Source of the DNA: an uncultured Solirubrobacterales bacterium
GTDB taxonomy: Bacteria > Actinomycetota > Thermoleophilia > Solirubrobacterales > Solirubrobacteraceae
DNA: 19,001 bases
NCBI GenBank assembly: GCA_937973575.1
Contig: CALJKH010000057.1
Span: forward strand, 1 to 19,001
Direction of reading: 5' to 3'
Shown here one piece after another: positions 1 to 8,117 of this stretch. The position numbers and the translations under genes are program-made. The notes under the pieces were generated by a model. The model worked only from the letters and a program-made list of their open reading frames with translations. It made no database searches and was not told where the DNA came from. Within the stretch, counting starts at the first letter, position 1, and every line of letters begins with the position of its first letter.

Positions 1-6
1 CGCAAG

Positions 7-1227
7 ATGGAGGAGTCCATCACGATGGAGCAGCTCGACCACGACCCCGAATCAGGTGTCAGCAGCGAGCTCCTCACGCTCAACATTGGCCCCCACCACC
101 CTGCCACGCACGGTGTTCTCCGCCTGATCGTCACCCTTGAAGGCGAGATCGTGCGCGACATCAAGCCGATGATCGGCTACGTCCACACAGGTATTGAGAA
201 GACAGCCGAGCAGAAGGCTTACTGGAAGGTCATCCCAGTCGTTGAGCGGATGGACTACCTCTCGTACTACTTCAACGCAATGGCGTTCTGCGGATCGGTT
301 GAGACTCTGACCGGCGTAGAGGTCCCCAAGCGTGCCCAATACCTGCGCGTGATCCACATGGAGCTCAACCGGATCATGAGCCACATGGTCTGGCTTGGCA
401 CCAGTGCTTTGGACCTCGGCGCAATGTCAATGTTTTGGTACTGCTTCCGCGAGCGTGACGCGATCCTCGACCTGTTCGAGATGAGCTCCGGCCAGCGGAT
501 GCACACGCGTTACATCCAAGTTGGCGGCGTGATGGACGACATCCCAGTTGGCTTTGAGAAGAAGCTGCGCAAGTTCATCAAGTCAATGCCGAAGAGTGCT
601 GACCAGTACTCGGACATGCTTGAGAACAACGAGATCGTCCTCCAGCGTCTTCGCGGCACCTGCCCAATGCCGGCAGACCGACTCCTTGAGTACGGCGTCA
701 CCGGCCCGCTTCTGCGCGCCGCCGGTAACCCTTGGGATCTGCGTAAGGCTGCTCCCTACTCCTCATACGAGGACTTCGACTTCAAGATCCCTGTCGGCAC
801 AGTTGGCGACAACTACGACCGTTACCGCGTGCGCCACGCTGAGCTTTACGAATCGGTGAAGATCATTGAGCAGGCACTTGATGGCCTGCCCGAGGGCCCG
901 CACATCACTGAGGACAGGAAGTACGCACTTCCACCACGTGAGGAGCTTGCGACCTCAATGGAAGCTCTGATCCACCACTTCAAGCTTGTAACTGAAGGCT
1001 TCCGCGTTGCTGAAGGCGAGGCGTACTACCCAATCGAGTCACCACGTGGCGAGCTTGGCTGCTTTGTTCGCTCTGACGGCTCAAGCAAGCCAGCGCGAGT
1101 CCACATGCGCGACCCCTCGTTCGTGAATCTTCAAGCCACAGCTGAGATGTGTGAGAACTGGTACATCGCCGACCTTATTGCTGCCTTGGCGATGGTTGAC
1201 CCTGTCCTCGGAGGCATTGACCGATGA
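7..1227 (+). CDS. nuoD: NADH-quinone oxidoreductase subunit D
   Basis: NuoD is the 49-kDa-type subunit of complex I. It forms the quinone-reduction site together with NuoB and NuoH on the cytoplasmic side of the membrane. The family signature GPHHPATHGV is seen at residues 28-37, followed by GYVHTGIEK (about 57-65) and RMDYLS (81-86), whose His and Tyr residues line the quinone pocket in known structures. The protein ends in DPVLGGIDR, the normal NuoD C-terminus, and 406 residues is a normal length. The start is uncertain. The frame is open to the window edge, so translation could begin at position 7, at ATG 25 (which has GGAGGA at 9-14, spacing 10), or upstream. No nuoC stop codon occurs in the first 120 bases of the other frames, so nuoC ends before the window. 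The stop overlaps the nuoE start (ATGA). Confidence 0.95.
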   Translation: MEESITMEQLDHDPESGVSSELLTLNIGPHHPATHGVLRLIVTLEGEIVRDIKPMIGYVHTGIEKTAEQKAYWKVIPVVERMDYLSYYFNAMAFCGSVETLTGVEVPKRAQYLRVIHMELNRIMSHMVWLGTSALDLGAMSMFWYCFRERDAILDLFEMSSGQRMHTRYIQVGGVMDDIPVGFEKKLRKFIKSMPKSADQYSDMLENNEIVLQRLRGTCPMPADRLLEYGVTGPLLRAAGNPWDLRKAAPYSSYEDFDFKIPVGTVGDNYDRYRVRHAELYESVKIIEQALDGLPEGPHITEDRKYALPPREELATSMEALIHHFKLVTEGFRVAEGEAYYPIESPRGELGCFVRSDGSSKPARVHMRDPSFVNLQATAEMCENWYIADLIAALAMVDPVLGGIDR

Positions 1228-1856
1228 CAGAAGTCACACGCTTCACCCACGGTTCGCGAATTCCAGGTTGGGACGACGCTGCTGACCTTCGCAAGGCACC
1301 AGCAGGCGTGCCCGATCCGGCACAGGTCCATGTGCCTGAAGAACTTCGAGCTGAGATTGAAGCCAAGATGGCCGCCTACCCAGAGGAGCAGTCAGCTCTG
1401 ATCCCCGCACTACACGCGGCCCAGAAGGTCCACGGTTGGTGCTCACCTGAGGCAATTGAGCAGGTCGCCTGCGTAATGCGGATCACCCCGGGCCAAGCAG
1501 CAGCAGTCGCAACCTTCTACGACATGTTTGAGACGAAGCCAGTTGGCCGCCAGACGATCTACGTCTGCACCAACATCTCTTGCAGCCTTCGCGGAGGGGA
1601 CCAGATCCTCACAGCGATGAAGGAAGCAGCTGGCGACGACCCAGACTTCAACATCCGCGGCTTTGAATGCCTCGGCGCCTGCGACATGGCACCAATGGCT
1701 TCAGTCAACGGTGACTTCGTTGGCCCGCTGGAAGACAGCGACTGCAGAACGATCGTCGACAACATCAAGGCCGGTAACGAGGCCCTTGCGGCCAAGTCAC
1801 TCAAGGTTCGCCCTTGTGCCGATGAGGCAGGCAAAGCAGCTGGAGGTAGCGAGTGA
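1224..1856 (+). CDS. nuoE: NADH-quinone oxidoreductase subunit E
   Basis: NuoE is the 24-kDa-type subunit of the NADH dehydrogenase module. It has a thioredoxin-like fold and carries the 2Fe-2S cluster N1a next to NuoF. The ligands are visible as Cys-115 and Cys-120 (CTNISC) and Cys-149 and Cys-153 (CLGAC). The helical N-terminal region (about residues 40-105) includes LHAAQKVHGW and VATFYDMF, both typical of the family. At 210 residues it is longer than many NuoE proteins: about 35 residues precede the conserved core and a low-complexity tail follows it. ATG 1224 overlaps the nuoD stop, and GGAGG at 1210-1214 lies 9 bases upstream, which supports this start. The gene overlaps nuoF by 4 bases. 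Confidence 0.96.
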   Translation: MTEVTRFTHGSRIPGWDDAADLRKAPAGVPDPAQVHVPEELRAEIEAKMAAYPEEQSALIPALHAAQKVHGWCSPEAIEQVACVMRITPGQAAAVATFYDMFETKPVGRQTIYVCTNISCSLRGGDQILTAMKEAAGDDPDFNIRGFECLGACDMAPMASVNGDFVGPLEDSDCRTIVDNIKAGNEALAAKSLKVRPCADEAGKAAGGSE

Positions 1857-3160
1857 GCGCAATCCTTTTTGACCGCATTGACGAGCCTGGCCTTGCTGAC
1901 ATCTCCGTATACGAGAAGCGCGGCGGCTACGAGGCACTCCGTAATGCACTCAAGCAGCCACGCGAAGGCCTTGTTGAGGAACTGAAGTCGTCCGGCCTGC
2001 GCGGCCGTGGTGGTGCTGGCTTCCCGCTTGGCATGAAGGCTTCGTTCATTCCCGGTGGGGACATGGACAAGTACCTCGTTTGCAACGCAGACGAATCGGA
2101 GCCTGGCACCTTCAAGGACCGTGAGCTGATGCAGAAGAACCCTCACCAGCTGATCGAGGGAATGATCATCGCGGCCTACATCGTTGGCGCCAACCGCTCC
2201 TTCATCTACATCCGCGGTGAGTACGAACTCCCGGCTGACGTACTTGACGAGGCGATCGCCCAAGCCAAGGCAGCCGGGTTCCTTGGCGAGAACATCCTTG
2301 GCAGCGACTTCTCAATCGACCTTGTCCTTCACCGTGGCGCTGGCGCTTACATCTGCGGCGAGGAAACTGGCCTTCTTGACTCCCTTGAGGGCAAGCGTGG
2401 TAACCCACGCCTGAAGCCACCTTTCCCTGCAAATCAGGGTCTTTTCCAAGGTCCGACGCTGATCAACAACGTTGAGACTCTCTCCACGATCCCGGCGATC
2501 ATCAAGATGGGCGGCGCCGAATACGCGAAGCTCGGCGTGGAGAACTCAGCTGGCACCAAGCTTGTGTCCGTGTCCGGCAACGTCCAGCGTCCAGGCAACT
2601 ACGAGATCGAGCTCGGCATGAAGTCGCGCGACATCATCTACGGCCTTGCCGGTGGGCCTGAGCCCGGCCGCGAAGTCAAGTTCTGGTTCCCAGGTGGATC
2701 CTCATCACCAGTCCTCACAGCAGCTGACTTGGACCTGCCCTACGACTTCGACTCGCTGGCCAAGGCTCAGAGCATGCTTGGCTCCGGCGCGATCATCGTT
2801 GTTGACGACAGCAACTCAGTCGTGGACGTTGCAGTCAAGCTCGCCTCCTTCTACAAGCACGAGTCATGCGGCAAGTGCACTCCATGCCGTGAGGGCACAA
2901 GCTGGACAGTCAAGATGCTTCAGCGCATCCAGGCTGGCGAGGCGACCCCAATGGACTTGGACATCATCGCTTCCGTCCAGGAGCAGATCATCGGCAACTG
3001 CCTCTGCGTTCTTGGTGACGCGATGGCGATGCCAGTGTCCTCAATGGTCAACAAGTTCCGAGGTGAGTTTGAGGAGCACATTGAGAAGGCCCGTGAAGCT
3101 GCCGGCCTTGGCCTGACTCCGCCTGTAACACCTGACGAACCAGTACTGACTCTGAACTAA
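1853..3160 (+). CDS. nuoF: NADH-quinone oxidoreductase subunit F (FMN/NADH-binding)
   Basis: NuoF is the 51-kDa-type subunit. It oxidises NADH, passes the electrons through FMN, and holds the 4Fe-4S cluster N3. The glycine-rich FMN/NADH site GLRGRGGAGFP is at residues 48-58, followed by NADESEPGTFKDR (78-90) and GAGAYICGEET (162-172). The cluster ligands are Cys-339, Cys-342 and Cys-345 (ESCGKCTPCREG), with the distal Cys-385 in NCLCVLGDA; Cys-383 is an extra nearby cysteine. The length of 435 residues is standard. The start is GTG 1853, with GGAGG at 1842-1846 (spacing 6) and GTGA overlap with the nuoE stop, so translational coupling is likely. Confidence 0.97.
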   Translation: MSAILFDRIDEPGLADISVYEKRGGYEALRNALKQPREGLVEELKSSGLRGRGGAGFPLGMKASFIPGGDMDKYLVCNADESEPGTFKDRELMQKNPHQLIEGMIIAAYIVGANRSFIYIRGEYELPADVLDEAIAQAKAAGFLGENILGSDFSIDLVLHRGAGAYICGEETGLLDSLEGKRGNPRLKPPFPANQGLFQGPTLINNVETLSTIPAIIKMGGAEYAKLGVENSAGTKLVSVSGNVQRPGNYEIELGMKSRDIIYGLAGGPEPGREVKFWFPGGSSSPVLTAADLDLPYDFDSLAKAQSMLGSGAIIVVDDSNSVVDVAVKLASFYKHESCGKCTPCREGTSWTVKMLQRIQAGEATPMDLDIIASVQEQIIGNCLCVLGDAMAMPVSSMVNKFRGEFEEHIEKAREAAGLGLTPPVTPDEPVLTLN

Positions 3161-3169
3161 GTAACGCCT

Positions 3170-5626
3170 TTGCCCCGCCCCGAAGAAAACATCATCACCC
3201 TCACAGTTGACGGCCGAGATATTCAGGCTGTTGATGGCGCGATGCTTGTTGACGCAGCAGCCGGCGGCGACATCGAAATCCCCGTCTTTTGTTACGAGCC
3301 AAAGCTTGGCGGCCCTGTTGGCGCCTGCCGTATGTGCCTCGTTGAGATTGAAGGCATTCCGAAGCTTCAAACAGCTTGCTCGACCCCAGTTAAGGACGGC
3401 ATGGTCGTCCACACTCAGACTGACCGCGTTAAGGAAGCCCAGAACTCAGTTGTTGAGTTCATCCTCCTCAACCATCCGCTCGATTGCCCTGTTTGCGACA
3501 AGGGCGGCGAATGCCCACTTCAGGACGTTTCCTTCGGCTACGGCCGTGGCGTAAGCCGCTTCACTGAGCCAAAGCGCCACTTCGTTAAGCCACTTGCCCT
3601 GTCACCGCTGATCGCGATTGACCGCGAGCGTTGCATCCTCTGTTACCGCTGCGTTCGTTTCTCCCAGGAGATCAGCGAGGACCATCAGCTTGTCCTGCTT
3701 GAGCGTGGCGCAGCGACCTTCGTCTCCACCTTTGACGGCCACCCATACGTTGCCCCGTTCAGCGGCAACATCATTGAGCTCTGCCCCGTAGGCGCCCTGA
3801 CAAGCCGCGCCTACCGCTTCCGCGCACGGCCTTGGGACATTGAGGGCTCAGGCACGGTCTGCAACCTTTGCCCTGCCCAGTGCAACGTCACCCTGACAGT
3901 CCGCGACGACCGCGTCCTGCGCGTTCTCGCACGGGACAACGAAGGCGTCGACGACGGCTGGCTTTGTGACAAGGGACGCTTCGCCTACCAGGCAACCCAC
4001 TCCGATGAGCGGATCACCCAGCCACTCGTGCGTGATGGCGACCGCCTCCGCCCAGCAACTTGGGAGCGTGCGATTCAGGTCGCATCTGGAGTTGCCCGCC
4101 ACGACGGTGCAGTTGGCGCGATCGTTGGCGGCGAGACCACAAACGAAGAGGCGCTTCTACTCGGCAACTACCTGCGCAACACCCTCGGCTCAAACGACAT
4201 TGATTCCCGCGATGGCGGCGCACTCTCAGCTGGCCTGCTTCGCGCACTTGCAGATCCAAAGATTCAGGCGACAGTCCCAGACCTTGAGTACGCCCACACT
4301 GTCCTGCTGCTTGACGTCGACCCAGTTGACGACGCACCAGTACTTGACCTTCGCATCCGTAAGGGCGCCCGCCGCAACGACATGCAAGTCCTTGTGGCCT
4401 CAAGCCGGCCAACAGCTCTTGACCCGCGCGCTGCACAGGCAGTCCGCCACGCTCCGGGCTCAGCAGCATCAATGGTCTTGGCGCTTGACGCGGCGCTGAA
4501 TGGCGACGGCGCAGCAGGCACGCACGCAGCTAACGCTGGCGCTGACGGAGCCGAGGTACGCGCACTCGTTGAAGCACTTGAGCAGAGCGGCGAAGACATT
4601 GTGATCGTCGTCGGCGAGCGCGTAACCGACGGCCCTGCAGGCGAGGCAGCAGGCCAAGCCCTCCTTCGTATTGCAGCCAAGCTTGGCCTTGGCGAGCGCG
4701 ACGGCGCAGGCATCCTTGAAATCCCCCGTGGCACCAACGGCCGCGGACTCCGTGAAGTTGGAGCTGTCCCAACTGCAGGCCCAGGCCTTGCAGACTTGGC
4801 AACGGCCGGCCGCAGCTCAACTGAGATCGCGACTGCCGCAGCAGCCGGCGACATCACAGCCCTTTGGCTCGTCCATACAGATCCAGTCCGTGACTCACAG
4901 AACAAGGACCTTTGGATCAAGGCGATCGCCAAGGCCGGCCTCGTCATCGCTCACGCGTCGACGCTGTCACCTGAACTTGCAGAGCACGCCAATGTTGTCT
5001 TCCCAGCCGAATCGGGCGCAGAGCGTGAAGGCACCATCACCCACCCTGACGGCCGTGTGCAACGCCTCCGCAAGGCGATTGGCGCACCTGAGCAGGTCAA
5101 GCCTGCTGGCGCAGTTATCGCCCGCATCGCAGAGATCGGAAGCAGCGTTGACCTTGGCGCATCAGTCGGCCCAGCCGCAACTGAGGCAGTAGCCCGCGCA
5201 GTCCCGTTCTACGAGCACCTCACCGCAGAGGAAATCGGTGGCCGCGGTATTCGCTGGCAGGAGCGCGAAGCAGCAGCAAACCTTCAGCCAGGATCAAGCA
5301 CGGGCGAGACAGTCGCACCGCAGCCTGCTGCGTCGCCGAACGGCGCACTGCGCCTTGGCACATTCCGCTCGATCTGGGCTTCCCCAGAGGTTGAGATCAG
5401 CCCAGCACTTAAGTTCCTGTCCCGCACACCTTCAGCTGAGCTGAGCCCAGAGGACGCCCAACGCTTGGGCGTTACCAACGGCAACTCTGTTGAAGTCGCA
5501 GGAGTCTCAGCCACTGCTCGCATCCGCTCGGATGTGCCGACTGGCAATGTCTTCATTGAGTCCGGTGTCGCTGGCGGCGCAAGCCTTCCAGCTGACGGTG
5601 AACTTGTGGAGGTGAAGCCACGGTGA
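3170..5626 (+). CDS. nuoG: NADH-quinone oxidoreductase subunit G
   Basis: NuoG is the large 75-kDa-type subunit that carries electrons through several Fe-S clusters. An N-terminal 2Fe-2S ferredoxin domain has Cys-41, Cys-53, Cys-56 and Cys-70. His-102, Cys-106, Cys-109 and Cys-115 fit the His-ligated N5 cluster. Cys-155, Cys-158, Cys-161 and Cys-205 fit N4. Cys-231, Cys-234, Cys-238 and Cys-266 fit the extra N7 cluster, which only some bacteria keep. Residues from about 275 to 818 are the molybdopterin-oxidoreductase-like part, rich in Ala and Gly between about 440 and 560. The start is TTG 3170: the nuoF stop is the in-frame codon three before it and the next ATG (3242) would remove part of the ferredoxin domain. 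The ribosome binding site is poor. The gene is 9 bases after nuoF and overlaps nuoH by 4. Confidence 0.95.
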   Translation: MPRPEENIITLTVDGRDIQAVDGAMLVDAAAGGDIEIPVFCYEPKLGGPVGACRMCLVEIEGIPKLQTACSTPVKDGMVVHTQTDRVKEAQNSVVEFILLNHPLDCPVCDKGGECPLQDVSFGYGRGVSRFTEPKRHFVKPLALSPLIAIDRERCILCYRCVRFSQEISEDHQLVLLERGAATFVSTFDGHPYVAPFSGNIIELCPVGALTSRAYRFRARPWDIEGSGTVCNLCPAQCNVTLTVRDDRVLRVLARDNEGVDDGWLCDKGRFAYQATHSDERITQPLVRDGDRLRPATWERAIQVASGVARHDGAVGAIVGGETTNEEALLLGNYLRNTLGSNDIDSRDGGALSAGLLRALADPKIQATVPDLEYAHTVLLLDVDPVDDAPVLDLRIRKGARRNDMQVLVASSRPTALDPRAAQAVRHAPGSAASMVLALDAALNGDGAAGTHAANAGADGAEVRALVEALEQSGEDIVIVVGERVTDGPAGEAAGQALLRIAAKLGLGERDGAGILEIPRGTNGRGLREVGAVPTAGPGLADLATAGRSSTEIATAAAAGDITALWLVHTDPVRDSQNKDLWIKAIAKAGLVIAHASTLSPELAEHANVVFPAESGAEREGTITHPDGRVQRLRKAIGAPEQVKPAGAVIARIAEIGSSVDLGASVGPAATEAVARAVPFYEHLTAEEIGGRGIRWQEREAAANLQPGSSTGETVAPQPAASPNGALRLGTFRSIWASPEVEISPALKFLSRTPSAELSPEDAQRLGVTNGNSVEVAGVSATARIRSDVPTGNVFIESGVAGGASLPADGELVEVKPR
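5608..5615 (+). promoter_or_regulatory. Ribosome binding site of nuoH
   Basis: GGAGGTGA lies inside the end of nuoG, 7 bases before GTG 5623. It is the near-perfect complement of the 16S rRNA tail and fixes the GTG codon as the nuoH start. Confidence 0.85.
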
Positions 5627-6648
5627 ACCTTGTAATCGCCGAAGTCGGCTACGCCGAACCGTGGTGGATCCAGATCATCAAGGCCATCTTGATTTTCGCT
5701 GTTGGCCTGCAGCTGATCCCGCTTGTTCTCCTTACAGAACGCAAGATGCTTGGCCGTTTCCAGCGCCGCTATGGCCCTAACCGCGTGGGCCCATTCGGCG
5801 CCCTGCAGCCACTCGCGGACATCATCAAGCTTGCAACCAAGGAGCAGTTCCAGCCACGGACAGCCGTCGGCTTCATCTTCATGGCTGCCCCTGCCATTTC
5901 GATCATCACTGCCGTTGCCACCTTGGCGATCGTGCCGTTTGGCGATGTTGTTGACATCTTCGGAACCAAGGTCGGCCTTTATGGCGTCGACCCTTCAATT
6001 GGCATCCTCTACGCCTTCGCCTTTGGCGGCATCTCCTTCTACGGCTTGATGCTTGGCGGTTGGGCCTCCGGTTCGAAGTACTCGTTCCTAGGCGCTATGC
6101 GAAGCGCAGCGCAGCTGATCTCCTACGAGGTAAGCCAAGGCATCGCACTTGTTGGCGTTCTGATGATGGCTGGCACGATGTCCTTGACTGGAATCGTCCA
6201 AGCTCAGGCTGAGCAGACCTGGTTCATCATTCCCCAGGCTGTTGGCTTCGTGATCTTCCTGATCGCAGGCTTCGCTGAGACAAACCGCGCTCCGTTCGAC
6301 CTTCCAGAAGCTGACGCTGAGCTTGTCGGTGGCTACATCACTGAGTACGGCGGCGGCGGATTCACCTCGTACTTCTTTGCGGAGTACCTCAACGTGATCG
6401 TTGTAAGCGCAGTAACAACGACCGTCTACCTCGGTGGTTGGCTGCTCCCCTTCGGCTGGCACACGCCAGGTTGGGCAATGCCTCTTGTGGTTATTGGCAA
6501 GACAGGACTTCTGATCTTCCTATTCATGTGGGTTCGTGCGACGCTGCCGCGTCTTCGCTACGACCAGCTGATGACTCTCGGTTGGAAGGTTCTCCTTCCC
6601 ATCGCGACGATCAACACCCTCGTTACAGCGGTACTGGTGGTCTCCTAG
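5623..6648 (+). CDS. nuoH: NADH-quinone oxidoreductase subunit H
   Basis: NuoH is the ND1-type membrane subunit at the junction between the peripheral and membrane arms. It forms the roof of the quinone channel. The family signatures are clear: ERKMLGRFQRRYGPNRVGP at residues 39-57, ETNRAPFDLPEADAELV at 219-235, with the Glu and Asp residues of the first cytoplasmic loops, and LPRLRYDQLM near 308-317. About eight hydrophobic segments are visible across the 341 residues, the expected topology. The GTG start overlaps the nuoG stop as GTGA. The TAG stop shares its final G with the GTG start of nuoI. Confidence 0.97.
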   Translation: MNLVIAEVGYAEPWWIQIIKAILIFAVGLQLIPLVLLTERKMLGRFQRRYGPNRVGPFGALQPLADIIKLATKEQFQPRTAVGFIFMAAPAISIITAVATLAIVPFGDVVDIFGTKVGLYGVDPSIGILYAFAFGGISFYGLMLGGWASGSKYSFLGAMRSAAQLISYEVSQGIALVGVLMMAGTMSLTGIVQAQAEQTWFIIPQAVGFVIFLIAGFAETNRAPFDLPEADAELVGGYITEYGGGGFTSYFFAEYLNVIVVSAVTTTVYLGGWLLPFGWHTPGWAMPLVVIGKTGLLIFLFMWVRATLPRLRYDQLMTLGWKVLLPIATINTLVTAVLVVS

Positions 6649-7181
6649 TGGGCAAGATCGACGAACTCGACATCATCGAAGTACAACGGGCACCGTCGCC
6701 TTCAACTGGCGCATCGTTCTTCCGTGCTTTCCGCGAGACAGGCCGTGGCCTTGCCACTACCTTCAAGCAGCTTTTCCAGAAGCCGCTGACGATGCAGTAC
6801 CCGGAGGAGAAGACTCCGGTGTACCCACGCTTCCGCGGCCGCCACAAGCTCCACAAGTTTGAGGACTCTGACCTTGAGAAGTGCGTTGGCTGCTCGCTCT
6901 GCGCTGCTGCCTGCCCAGCTGACTGCATTCGCGTAGTCGCCGCTGAGAACGATCCTGACAATCGCGTCAGCGCCGGTGAGCGTTACGCAGCCGTCTACGA
7001 GATCAACATGTCACGCTGCATCTTCTGCGGTTACTGCGAAGTCGCGTGCCCGTTCGACGCAATCACCATGGGCCACGACTACGAACTCTCAGACTTCAAC
7101 CGCTCCGACCTGATCTTCACCAAGGAAATGCTGCTCGCTGACCCAATCGAGCGCACACCTTTGAGGAACGAGGACGAATAG
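6648..7181 (+). CDS. nuoI: NADH-quinone oxidoreductase subunit I
   Basis: NuoI is the 23-kDa-type 8Fe ferredoxin subunit. It passes electrons through clusters N6a and N6b towards NuoB. Two CxxCxxCxxxC motifs are seen: Cys-79, 82, 85, 89 and Cys-124, 127, 130, 134, each followed by the typical proline (ACPAD, ACPFD). An amphipathic N-terminal stretch near residues 22-47 (FFRAFRETGRGL) fits membrane attachment. I place the start at GTG 6648, whose first base is the last base of the nuoH TAG. This gives 177 residues and the operon's tight spacing. GGTGG at 6636-6640 could serve as a weak ribosome binding site. The reading frame stays open upstream inside nuoH to an ATG at 6438, but that extension encodes nothing NuoI-like. 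Confidence 0.93.
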   Translation: MGKIDELDIIEVQRAPSPSTGASFFRAFRETGRGLATTFKQLFQKPLTMQYPEEKTPVYPRFRGRHKLHKFEDSDLEKCVGCSLCAAACPADCIRVVAAENDPDNRVSAGERYAAVYEINMSRCIFCGYCEVACPFDAITMGHDYELSDFNRSDLIFTKEMLLADPIERTPLRNEDE

Positions 7182-7188
7182 CCCCAAG

Positions 7189-7821
7189 ATGAGCTACATC
7201 GTCTTCTTCATTGCCTCAATTGGGGCTATTGCCGGTGCCATCGGCGTGATTGCCCTGCGCAATCCCTTCTACAGCGTGCTTTCGCTGGTTGGCCACCTGC
7301 TCTGCCTTGCTGCGCTCTTCATGCTGCTGCGGGCTGAGTTCCTGGCTGCTTCGCAGGTGATCATCTACGCCGGTGGCGTAATGGTCCTCTACGTCTTCGT
7401 TGTTGCCTACATCGGCCAGAGCGAGGAGTCCCTTGGGGCATCACACGGGTGGCTGCGTGTACTTACTCCACTGTTTGTCGGCGTTCTTCTTGTTGAGCTG
7501 ATGATCGCCACTCTCGGCAGTGGCCTGAAGGCAATTGGCACCAAGGGTGCTGACATCAGCCCATCCTTTGGCTCCCCTGCTGGAATAGGCGAGGCACTCC
7601 TTACGACCTACCTCTTCCCCTTTGAGGCAGCCTCACTGCTGCTTCTGGTTGCAGTCATCGGCGCAGTTGGCCTCGCGCGACGACGCGAAGGCTTCACAGT
7701 TGGCGACACTCCGTTGAAGGCCGGCGAGATCCCCGCGGTTCCACCGCGTGGATCAGGCACGATGGCCGAGGCTGCAGGCGACCGCCCTGTAGCTGGCTTC
7801 CGCGGAGGTGATCGCTCTTGA
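7189..7821 (+). CDS. nuoJ: NADH-quinone oxidoreductase subunit J
   Basis: NuoJ is the ND6-type membrane subunit, with the flexible TM3 that undergoes the pi-bulge change during coupling. The conserved segment AEFLAASQVIIYAGGVMVLY spans residues 49-68 and is diagnostic. Five hydrophobic segments are visible (about 3-22, 28-47, 53-75, 89-110, 140-163). After the last one there is a hydrophilic, Pro/Gly-rich tail of about 45 residues (166-210) that looks poorly conserved and probably faces the cytoplasm. The gene begins 7 bases after nuoI. The ribosome binding site is weak (AGGA about 14 bases upstream). Its end carries the strong ribosome binding site of nuoK. Confidence 0.94.
   Translation: MSYIVFFIASIGAIAGAIGVIALRNPFYSVLSLVGHLLCLAALFMLLRAEFLAASQVIIYAGGVMVLYVFVVAYIGQSEESLGASHGWLRVLTPLFVGVLLVELMIATLGSGLKAIGTKGADISPSFGSPAGIGEALLTTYLFPFEAASLLLLVAVIGAVGLARRREGFTVGDTPLKAGEIPAVPPRGSGTMAEAAGDRPVAGFRGGDRS
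7804..7812 (+). promoter_or_regulatory. Ribosome binding site of nuoK
   Basis: GGAGGTGAT sits in the last codons of nuoJ, 5 bases before TTG 7818. It justifies the unusual TTG start, which overlaps the nuoJ TGA. Confidence 0.85.
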
Positions 7822-8117
7822 GCATTGCTTGGTACCTCGCGGTCTCAGTAATCATCTTCAGCATTGGCGCCGCGGGCGTTCTCACCAAGCGCAACGCCTT
7901 GGTGATCCTGCTTTGCCTTGAGCTGATGCTCAACGCCTCAAACCTTGCTCTGATCGCCTTCTCCCGTATGTGGGGGAACACGGACGGTCAGATCTTCGCG
8001 ATCATCGTGATGGTCGTCGCAGCCTGTGAAGTCACAGTGGGCCTTGGCCTGATCGTTGCCATCTTCCGCCGCGGCCTCCCTGAGGACGCCGACCAGCTTT
8101 CGGAGCTTCGCGGATGA
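7818..8117 (+). CDS. nuoK: NADH-quinone oxidoreductase subunit K
   Basis: NuoK is the ND4L-type subunit, a three-helix membrane protein in the proton path between the quinone site and the antiporter-like subunits. Its two functional glutamates are both present: Glu-35 in CLELMLNA (TM2) and Glu-71 in CEVTVGLGL (TM3). The length of 99 residues and three hydrophobic stretches (about 3-22, 28-48, 59-83) are as expected. It starts with TTG 7818 behind a very strong ribosome binding site, overlapping the nuoJ stop. Its own stop overlaps the nuoL ATG (ATGA). Confidence 0.96.
   Translation: MSIAWYLAVSVIIFSIGAAGVLTKRNALVILLCLELMLNASNLALIAFSRMWGNTDGQIFAIIVMVVAACEVTVGLGLIVAIFRRGLPEDADQLSELRG

Noticed and set aside
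1559..2263. Reverse-strand frame of 234 codons over nuoE and nuoF
   Set aside because: It crosses two certain plus-strand genes and has no recognisable motif.
4264..4947. Reverse-strand frame of 227 codons over nuoG
   Set aside because: Its composition is low in complexity (Ala, Ser, Pro, Arg) as expected for antisense of a GC-rich gene, and nuoG itself is certain on the plus strand.
6438..6647. N-terminal extension of nuoI inside nuoH
   Set aside because: The frame is open by chance over nuoH. The encoded residues do not look like NuoI, and GTG 6648 gives the normal 177-residue length and operon spacing.
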